A DNA stretch of 64,000 nucleotides from NCBI RefSeq assembly GCF_023546765.1, contig NZ_CP097484.1:1057501-1121500 (forward strand), written 5' to 3'. A program made the translations under genes and the position numbers. Positions 57,412-64,000 of the stretch are shown piece after piece. This stretch comes from Methylobacterium tardum (lineage in GTDB: Bacteria; Pseudomonadota; Alphaproteobacteria; Rhizobiales; Beijerinckiaceae). The notes under the pieces are model-generated. The model made no database searches. It was not told where the DNA came from and saw nothing but the letters and a program-made list of their open reading frames with translations. Each line of letters begins with the position of its first letter. The first letter of the stretch is position 1.

Positions 57412-58335
57412 GCCATCCTCGCAGCGCTGTCCGCGGTCGGTCCGGCGGGGTCAGCCGCGACCTCGGCAAGCTCACACCGGGTCTCGGCCATCCAGTAGGC
57501 GTGCAGCTCGCGCGCCGAGCACGGCACAAGCGGCGAGACAGCCGAGGAAACCGGGATCGCCAGCTTCGCAGCCGCGGGCCGCGATTGACCTGACCGGCCG
57601 AAAAGTTCTTTTTCAGCGGACGCGCAGGGAGTTGTGGATCGTAAAGATAGGATCCGTCCTATTGTAAGAAATTTTTCTCAGCGCGCCGATTGGCGTGCCT
57701 AATCGCTATGCTCATCATCCCCTATTCGACGCCCTTTGGCAGCCCCTATTAAATTTCACGAGAGGGGGTTGTGTTGCGATTGTGCAACGGCAGCTTCGAA
57801 TGGGCGCCGTTTAGGTGCCGCTGGCGGTCTGCGCATGCGGTCAAGTCGTTGTCCTGGAGGCGAATAAGGGCAACGCTGCTCCCAAAAGCCATTGCCCACA
57901 AACCGAGCAGACATTGGAAAATTCGCACGTCCAGGTATGGCCAACGCGTTGTGAAACTCCTACGCCTTCGCATTGCGACCCAATTTCCCGAACGCCGCAT
58001 CCGCGACCGACATGTCCGAACCTCGATTAGTAGGCGCTCAACTCTCAATTTGTGGATGCGCGACGTGCGAGCTACACGTGGCTGACGATGCAACCGACGA
58101 CACATATGCCGCAACCACATCGTGGCTCACATCATCGACGATCCAAACTGTGCCGGATTGCATCCTCTCGCGGTCGCGTCTCCGGGCCGCCTCTCGACTT
58201 CTGGGGATCGTTGCGCGTGCACACAATGGCATGCCCAGCCCTGGCGGTAGGCGAGGGGGAGCAGCTTCGAATAGCGGCTCGAATGAAGCCGGTGGCGTAC
58301 CTAACGGCTGACAGGCACTGTGCACGAGTAAGGCT
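57412..58335. other. Gap without a convincing gene
   Basis: The minus strand just upstream of the HNH gene (57412 to about 57590) has a frame with PCSARELHAYWMAETRCELA and AGPTADSAARMA ending at the HNH start, possibly the tail of a lost small gene; it has no defendable start. Positions 57660-57770 are AT-richer. The rest, to the start of the methyltransferase at 58336, shows only short frames of shadow type. Confidence 0.35.
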
Positions 58336-59238
58336 ATGTCGTACCTATCTGAACGTCGCGCCCTCGTTCTGGGCTCCCTCAATCCCGCACAGTGCCGTGG
58401 CATTGAGTTCGGCCCGCTCGACAATCCACTCGTGCGCAAGCAAGAGGGTGATATTTCGTACGTCGATTACGCCTCGACAGAAGTTGTACGGCGACAGCAC
58501 GCAAGTGGATCAAGCATACGTCCCGAGAACATTCTCGATATAGACTATACCTGGGGCGATACGCCGATCTCTCAAATTATCCCTAATTTCAAACCTTTTG
58601 ATTATGCTGTAGCAGCACATGTCATTGAGCACGTTCCGGATGTCGTGGGATGGCTCCTGGAAATCCATAGCCTCCTCGTTCGATCGGGCTTGGTCGGGTT
58701 AATTATTCCAGACCGACGACACACGTTCGACTTTGCCCGCGCCGAGAGCACGGTCGGCGAAATGATGGAGGCTCATTTCCAACGTTACCGGCGCCCTTCT
58801 ATGAGGCAGGTGTTTGATCATTGCTGGTCAGCCGTCGATCTCGACAAGTCGGTCTCTTGGAACTGCGACCCAAGCCGGATCGAACTGCGCAGCTTTATGG
58901 GCGACATAGGCCTCCAACTCGCCCATGATCAGGCGGCCTCCCTGCGGACCGAGGCACGCTACTTCGACAGCCACTGCTGGGTATTCACGCCCGACAGCTT
59001 CCTACGATGCTGCGAGGCGTTAGCGAAACTTGGTTACTTCCCTTTTATCGCCGAGCACATCCAAGCCACCGTTGTCGGCGAGTTTGAATTCATCGTGCGA
59101 CTGCGCACCCACGACCCGACAGACAGGGTCTCGACGCTGCGATCCTTGCAACTTGCGCGAGAACGCGTCGCCGACGATCCCAACGAGCACGAATATGCCC
59201 GGCGGATGCAGGCCTTTCGGGCGCGCGACAAGAGTTGA
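58336..59238 (+). CDS. Class I SAM-dependent methyltransferase
   Basis: A 300-residue protein. VLGSLNPAQCRGIEFGPLDN near residue 12 resembles SAM motif I in variant form (GIEFGP). FDYAVAAHVIEHVPDVVGWL is the motif II/III region typical of Methyltransf_11/23 enzymes, and LVRSGLVGLIIPDRRHTFDF the next strand. These are common in glycan loci of alphaproteobacteria, sometimes beside glycosyltransferases whose sugars they modify. The stop overlaps the next start (TTGA at 59235-59238). ATG 58336 has no strong ribosome binding site. Confidence 0.8.
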   Translation: MSYLSERRALVLGSLNPAQCRGIEFGPLDNPLVRKQEGDISYVDYASTEVVRRQHASGSSIRPENILDIDYTWGDTPISQIIPNFKPFDYAVAAHVIEHVPDVVGWLLEIHSLLVRSGLVGLIIPDRRHTFDFARAESTVGEMMEAHFQRYRRPSMRQVFDHCWSAVDLDKSVSWNCDPSRIELRSFMGDIGLQLAHDQAASLRTEARYFDSHCWVFTPDSFLRCCEALAKLGYFPFIAEHIQATVVGEFEFIVRLRTHDPTDRVSTLRSLQLARERVADDPNEHEYARRMQAFRARDKS

Positions 59239-59657
59239 CCCAGCCGATGTTTGAGATACGCACCGATTTAGACGGCTTGCGCCTAGTAGAGCCGGGCAAG
59301 CCCGACGTCTGGCTCATGTTCCACGGGCGGCGGCACCGTGTGGCCAGTCCCGCTGTGTACGATGCCCTCTTCGCCGAGGCCGAGGCGCTCGTCCACAGTG
59401 ACGAGATTACGTCCATCGCAATGGGCCCCGAGTTGAACGAGGGCAGCTGCCTCATCCGCGCCGAACATACTACGGGAATCTTTCTCATAACCGGACGCTA
59501 CCCCAAAGTGGTAAAGCACTACATCGCAAGCTACGAGAGCTTCACCGATTTTGGATTCTCGCTGGCCGCGGTGAAAGACGTGCCTGCTATACTGCTAGAT
59601 CACGTGCCACTTGCTCCGGATCTGGTGAGCTTCCGCGAGCGGCGTAGCCAAGACTAG
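59235..59657 (+). CDS. Small protein of unknown function coupled to the methyltransferase
   Basis: A 140-residue protein from TTG 59235 (TTGA overlap with the methyltransferase) or ATG 59247. The N-terminal part LRLVEPGKPDVWLMFHGRRH, then VASPAVYDALF, looks like a small beta domain seen in other bacteria as xVYLIxxGxxxxIPxxxxxxxLF repeats; the second half is unassigned. Coupled translation suggests a role with the methyltransferase or the downstream transferase. Confidence 0.6.
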   Translation: MTQPMFEIRTDLDGLRLVEPGKPDVWLMFHGRRHRVASPAVYDALFAEAEALVHSDEITSIAMGPELNEGSCLIRAEHTTGIFLITGRYPKVVKHYIASYESFTDFGFSLAAVKDVPAILLDHVPLAPDLVSFRERRSQD

Positions 59658-59890
59658 GGGCTCGGGCATGAAGGCGCTACTCTGCGTCAACTCTGCTTGT
59701 TGCCACTACTCGCCTCCAGCCGGACCTCCCGCACGCGGGTCGTGATCCTCCCAAAATGCTCGCTGAGGCACGCAGCCTCAAATTCAAGTGGCGATAGTCG
59801 CCGTAGTCTTCACTACGGACAGTAGGTCGATTTCTTGGCCGGACAGTGCCTGAGGCTCTACGGCGTCAGGCGAGCCGAGAGGAGCACAAG

Positions 59891-62800
59891 TTGAGTTTAC
59901 GAATAAATGTTTTCTTTACTTTCGGGAAGAGCCTCCTCCGAATGACTAAAATTGTGTCTCGCTGGCTCGAGCGCGTGGCGACCGAAGAGGATCAGGTTTC
60001 CGACTTCGATGCCGCGTTCTACACGGATTTCTACGACGACCTTCGTGGCATGGATCCCGCGCGGGCTCGTCAACATTACCGGCATCACGGTCGCGAGGAA
60101 GGACGCTTCGCCAACCCTGCTGCATACATCTCGTACCTTGAGGTGGGCCGCAAGCCACTCCCCCCGGAATTTGACGCAAAGACCTACCGCGCTCTTAATC
60201 GCGACCTTGCGACGTTGTTCAAGGACTGGCAGCTCGCCGAGCACTTCATCCGCTACGGCGAGAGGGAGGGACGGCGCTTCAAGTTCGAATGCGAACTTAC
60301 GTTAACTGCAGAGGACATTAAAGCTCTTTGCGGACGCGACTACGCCTTCGAGACCGATGTGCAAGCGCTTGTCACGGAGATGCTGGCGAAATCTGGATTG
60401 CCAGCCGGTGTCTGGCTCACACGCTTCGTCCTTCTAGACTTCACGCTACTGAACAGAGGATGGCTCGAGGGAGCTCAACCGTGCCTCGTCGAAGCCCTTC
60501 GCCTGTTCGCGTCGGAAGGCGTCCGGCGCCTCGCCCCAATCGCGCGTGGCTTAGCCTTCGATCCGGCTTTTTACCGGAGTGAACATCCAGACCTCGCGGC
60601 GCAATCGGACGCGGACCTGTACCGCCACTGGCTTTTGTATGGAATGCAGGAGGGAGAGGAGCCGAGTGAGGCGAGCTTCCTCGACGTAACGCTGGGATTA
60701 AGTGAATTCCCGACCTGCTTTGACGAGCGGCGCTACAGGGTAGCCGCGAGGAAGGTTGGCCGGGACGTCGCACTGGGCCGCTCAGCGGCGCTCAGAGACT
60801 TCGTCGCGCATGGTTTCGCTGCTGGCCTCGCCCTACCTTCGGCGGGTGCCGAGGCCGCTGCATTCTACGAAGCGGTGGGCGACTACCACCTCGTGCGGGG
60901 GAACGCTGCGGCAGCCCGCGATGCCTTCGACCTAGCTATTTCCTCGGGCAGCGGGTCTGGGCCCCTTCTTCATAAGCGGGGTGATGCGCGTTTGGCACTG
61001 GGCGACAAGACCGCGGCGCTCGCCGATTTCGAGCTAGCGGCAGCGCAGCCGAACGCAGGCCTGTGGAGCTTCCTTCACGCGGCACAGTTGCAGGGGGAGC
61101 ACGGCGACCTCGAGTCTGCCTTCTCCACGCTCCGGCAGTCGTCGGAGGAGTACGGCCACCTCACGGCGTGGCGGAACACGGGTCACGATCTGCTGCGGGT
61201 GTTTTTTGACGATAAACAGGACAAGGCGCGAGCTCTCTACCGCGCCGGCGACCGCGCGGCGGGGGACAACCTACTTGAGGGCGCGAGTGGCTTCGTTGCG
61301 CAGACCCTACCCTGGCTCGATCCACTGCCATCCCTTCTCCCTCCCTGTGTGAGCCGTCTCGTCATCATTCTGGCCAACCGCGATCTGCCCCAATGCGACC
61401 ATTACCGGGTCACACAGAAGAGGCAGCAGCTCGAGCATGCGGGTTGGCAAGTTGAGATCTACGAGAAGCAGCAGACCGAGGCCTTCCGCGCAGCGCTGAC
61501 AAGGGCCGGGCAGGCGATCTTCTACCGTCTGACGGCAACTCCGCCTGTCATCCACGCGATCCTTACCGCGCGAGCACTCGGGGTGCCCACCGCCTACGAG
61601 ATCGGCGACCTCATCTTCGATGCGGCCTGCTACCCAGAACCCCTCGCGGATTTTGCGGGTAAAATTTCGCAGGAGCAATACGTAGGATTGCTGGTTGAGG
61701 TGCCGCTCGTACGCTTCGCCATACGTCTGTGCGACGTTGGACTGGCCTCTACGCCCGCCCTCGCACAGGCAATGCGTCCCTTCGTCAGATCAGGCGAGTG
61801 CCATATCCTCAGGAACGGGCTCGATCACCGCAACGCGCACTATTTCGCTCGCAGGCGCGTCGGCCGCCAGAGCAGTGTTACCCTATTTTATGGGTCGGGA
61901 ACGCAGGCACACAACCGCGACTTCGCTGACCTGCTCGCCCCCGCCCTGATCGACGCCTTCGCGCGGCACCCCCATATGCGCCTGGTGACGGCCGGTCACG
62001 TTCACCTCGATCGACGATTCGGCCCCTACCTCGACCGCATTCACCGTTTCGAATTTGACGCGGACCTGGACGCATACTGGGAGGTACTCGCACTGGCCGA
62101 CATCAACCTCTCCGTGCTGTCGCCCGGGGCAATGACAGACGCAAAGAGCGAGATAAAATGGTTAGAAGCTGCGATGTTCGGTATTCCGTCCATCGTCAGC
62201 GCAACGCGAACGTACCGAGAGGTGCTACGGGATGGCGTAAACGCACGTCTGGCAGCCACGGCGGACGAGTGGCGCGACGCCCTTGACAGCCTGATCGGCA
62301 GCGCCTTGCTGCGGGACACCATAGGCGAGCGGGCGCGCCAGACAGCGCTAGAACAGTATGGGCTCGACGCTGCCGCATCTCAGTTGCAGGCGTGGCTAGG
62401 CGACCCGCCGGAGGGGTGCGATCCCGTCGGCGCGGAGGGTTCGGGACGGGCACTCGCCTTCGCGCAGCCGCAACCGCACGAACGCCGGCGAATTATGATC
62501 GTTAACGTGTTCCAGCCCCCCGCGCTGATTGGCGGCGCTACGCGCGTCATGCGCGAGAACATCGACTTCCTGATTGATCACGCTTCCGACTGGCTCGATC
62601 TAGTCCTAGTCGCCGCAGACGACATGCACGGTGATCCGCGCCTGACCCGAGTCGACCGCTACCGCGACGTGCCCGTGTTTCGCATCCCGATCGCCGCAGC
62701 GGCGGAGGGCGATTGGAAGCCGTTCGATGCAGCGGTAGAGGAGCAGTTCGGCGAAATTCTTGACCGGACCGCGCCGGACCTCATTCATTTCCACTGTGTC

Positions 62801-63745
62801 CAGAAGCTGAGCGCCTCAGTCGTGAGAGCCGCGCAGCAGCGCGATCTGCCCTATGTGATCAGCTTGCACGACGCGTGGTGGATCTCCGACTACCAGTTCC
62901 TTTGTGATTCTCAGGGCCGGATTCAATGGCCGAGCCCTGACCCCATACTGGCTAGTCCACCTCTTCAGATCGGGAAAATGGCATCGGTCGCGCGGCGCGC
63001 TGGACTGAGTGAACTGCTCCGGGGTGCTCGGGCGGTGCTCGCCGTCTCGGATGCGCTGACCGACATTTACCGATCCGCGGGCGAAGCGAGCGTGCGCACC
63101 CTGTCGAACGGCTGCCCGAAGATACCGATTACGCCTCGCACCACGACAAATGGTTCGCGTCTGCGCATGGGCTATCTTGGCGGGCGCGGGCTTCACAAGG
63201 GTGGCAGCCTCGCCGAAATTGCATTCCGAGATGGCCGTTTTGCCAACATCGATCTCACCGTCGTCGATGACGCTCGGTCGGCAAACTACCAGTCCTTAGC
63301 GGTCTGGGGCACGACACCAGTCCGCATCCTCGGTCGGCTCCACCAGCACCGGATGCCCGACCTCTACGCCGGACTCGACGTGCTGCTCGCTCCTTCTATT
63401 TGGCCCGAGAGCTACGGGCTGGTCGCGCGCGAAGCGAAGCAGGCAGGACTCTGGATTGTGGCGAGCGACCGCGGCGCCATGGGCCAGGAGGTCCGCAACG
63501 GAGTTGACGGCTTCATAGTCGACGTCAGCTCTCTGGACGGCCTCGCCTCGGCACTCGCTGCGATGGACCGCGATCCCGGCGCAATCCTGCGCGAGGTTCG
63601 CCCTGCGGTCCCCGCTCGGACCTCCGAGGACCAGGGTGCAGAATTGCTAACCCTATACTCAGATCTGCTCGGACAGCAGTTATGCAAAAACGCCTCGTCT
63701 CTTCCGAAGCGTACGTGGAGTGGAGCACGACGAACGCGCGTGTAG
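59891..63745 (+). CDS. Large glycosyltransferase with EGR motif, TPR region and two GT4 domains
   Basis: A 1284-residue protein. TTG 59891 is chosen because GAGAGGAG lies six bases upstream; the earlier GTG 59846 and the ATG 59942 have weaker sites. Residues 45-130 contain the repeat motif twice (HYRHHGREEGRFANP, HFIRYGEREGRRF). TPR-like helices lie at 330-440 (DYHLVRGNAAAARDAFDLAI). The first GT-B domain (from about 486: RLVIILANRDLPQCDHYRVT) has YGSGTQAHNRDFADLLAPAL and KSEIKWLEAAMFGIPSIVSA. The second (from about 865: IMIVNVFQPPALIGGATRVM) has YVISLHDAWWISDYQFLCDS and LLAPSIWPESYGLVAREAKQ, with the GT4 E-x7-E spacing. Likely adds two sugars in turn; donors unknown. Confidence 0.85.
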   Translation: MSLRINVFFTFGKSLLRMTKIVSRWLERVATEEDQVSDFDAAFYTDFYDDLRGMDPARARQHYRHHGREEGRFANPAAYISYLEVGRKPLPPEFDAKTYRALNRDLATLFKDWQLAEHFIRYGEREGRRFKFECELTLTAEDIKALCGRDYAFETDVQALVTEMLAKSGLPAGVWLTRFVLLDFTLLNRGWLEGAQPCLVEALRLFASEGVRRLAPIARGLAFDPAFYRSEHPDLAAQSDADLYRHWLLYGMQEGEEPSEASFLDVTLGLSEFPTCFDERRYRVAARKVGRDVALGRSAALRDFVAHGFAAGLALPSAGAEAAAFYEAVGDYHLVRGNAAAARDAFDLAISSGSGSGPLLHKRGDARLALGDKTAALADFELAAAQPNAGLWSFLHAAQLQGEHGDLESAFSTLRQSSEEYGHLTAWRNTGHDLLRVFFDDKQDKARALYRAGDRAAGDNLLEGASGFVAQTLPWLDPLPSLLPPCVSRLVIILANRDLPQCDHYRVTQKRQQLEHAGWQVEIYEKQQTEAFRAALTRAGQAIFYRLTATPPVIHAILTARALGVPTAYEIGDLIFDAACYPEPLADFAGKISQEQYVGLLVEVPLVRFAIRLCDVGLASTPALAQAMRPFVRSGECHILRNGLDHRNAHYFARRRVGRQSSVTLFYGSGTQAHNRDFADLLAPALIDAFARHPHMRLVTAGHVHLDRRFGPYLDRIHRFEFDADLDAYWEVLALADINLSVLSPGAMTDAKSEIKWLEAAMFGIPSIVSATRTYREVLRDGVNARLAATADEWRDALDSLIGSALLRDTIGERARQTALEQYGLDAAASQLQAWLGDPPEGCDPVGAEGSGRALAFAQPQPHERRRIMIVNVFQPPALIGGATRVMRENIDFLIDHASDWLDLVLVAADDMHGDPRLTRVDRYRDVPVFRIPIAAAAEGDWKPFDAAVEEQFGEILDRTAPDLIHFHCVQKLSASVVRAAQQRDLPYVISLHDAWWISDYQFLCDSQGRIQWPSPDPILASPPLQIGKMASVARRAGLSELLRGARAVLAVSDALTDIYRSAGEASVRTLSNGCPKIPITPRTTTNGSRLRMGYLGGRGLHKGGSLAEIAFRDGRFANIDLTVVDDARSANYQSLAVWGTTPVRILGRLHQHRMPDLYAGLDVLLAPSIWPESYGLVAREAKQAGLWIVASDRGAMGQEVRNGVDGFIVDVSSLDGLASALAAMDRDPGAILREVRPAVPARTSEDQGAELLTLYSDLLGQQLCKNASSLPKRTWSGARRTRV

Positions 63746-63810
63746 TCGGCGCAGCCGGTCGAGTTTTGGGCTGGCGCCATCTCTGCGAAGGTGCCCAGGC
63801 GTAGACACCC

Positions 63811-64000
63811 TCAGCGTGACCAGACAACCCGGTTCACATAGTCGATGTACCCCGAAACGATCCGCACGATCGGGCCCGAGACGGGCCCGAGATCGTAATC
63901 CGGAACCGGTTGCCTTCTCGTCCTGTCGTGCGTTGCCATCACGACTTCCACGCCAGAAAGGATTTCTTTCGGGCCGAGGCGCGAGACCAAAGCGACTGCT
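63811..64000 (-). CDS. C-terminal end of an unidentified protein (runs off the window)
   Basis: The minus-strand frame is open from the window edge to TGA at 63811-63813 and gives 62 residues, with RLGPKEILSGVEVVMATHDR, DYDLGPVSGPIVRIVSGYID and the end YVNRVVWSR. It reads like a natural protein with regular hydrophobic spacing, not a shadow. I do not recognise the family. It is convergent with the large GT4 gene. Confidence 0.55.
   Translation of the reverse strand, partial: AVALVSRLGPKEILSGVEVVMATHDRTRRQPVPDYDLGPVSGPIVRIVSGYIDYVNRVVWSR

Noticed and set aside
57749..58120. 123-codon minus-strand frame
   Set aside because: Arg-rich, no ribosome binding site and no conserved pattern; the opposite frame is equally open.

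Overview
The window is a GC-rich alphaproteobacterial sequence. Codon and base usage, the insertion-sequence families and the gene types fit Methylobacterium or a close relative, but no rRNA or housekeeping marker is present, so the genus is an inference. It is a surface-glycan (exopolysaccharide, O-antigen or glycoprotein-glycan) island. It is dense in glycosyltransferases, nucleotide-sugar enzymes and FkbM-type methyltransferases, and is heavily broken up by insertion sequences (IS).

Layout. 1-8.4 kb: the start of a GH16 glycanase, an IS630 element, a GT2 and a repeat-containing glycosyltransferase, a DedA membrane protein, a small zinc-ribbon-like protein, a Nudix (Gmm-like) hydrolase and an SDR epimerase. 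8.4-17.6 kb: two paralogous GT61 proteins pointing away from each other, with a NeuD-like acyltransferase and a DegT aminotransferase between them (an amino-sugar N-acylation module), then a GT4. 17.8-19.7 kb: a beta-helix (pectate-lyase-3-like) gene split by a 324-bp pure (CG)n tract. 19.9-29.1 kb: a GT4 and then a translationally coupled operon of a GT2-GT4 fusion with tandem repeats, a small unknown protein, an OGT/SPINDLY-like GT41 protein and a GT-A-like unknown protein. 29.1-43 kb: four FkbM loci (three intact, one interrupted by IS66), a CgeB-like glycosyltransferase, a TPR/GT-A-like protein, a methyltransferase-like protein, a UDP-xylose-synthase-type decarboxylase, a degraded IS1380, an IS21 remnant and an IS66. 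43-49.3 kb: IS3, an IS5 remnant, and the minus-strand operon fcl-gmd-rmd-manC, which supplies GDP-mannose, GDP-D-rhamnose and GDP-L-fucose. 49.3-57.4 kb: IS remnants (IS630, IS5, ISL3, IS110), an intact IS701-like and an intact IS256 element, a broken phosphomannomutase with an exact 400-bp duplication, a secreted small protein, a lone Wzm/KpsM-like ABC permease and an HNH gene cut by IS256. 58.3-64 kb: a SAM methyltransferase, a small unknown protein, a 1284-aa protein with two GT4 domains, and the 3' end of a minus-strand gene.

How the genes fit together. The manC/gmd/rmd/fcl operon, the UXS-like decarboxylase, the epimerase and the aminotransferase/acyltransferase pair would make activated sugars. 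GT2, GT4, GT61 and GT41-like enzymes would assemble them. FkbM and other methyltransferases would cap or modify residues, and an ABC exporter (only the permease is present here) would move the chain. The GH16 and beta-helix proteins are candidate glycan-processing enzymes.

Two cautions. First, many reading-frame breaks are single-base losses in G/C runs inside otherwise well-preserved genes; they may be sequencing deletions or true decay. Second, the (CG)n tract is so extreme that its length should be confirmed on raw reads.
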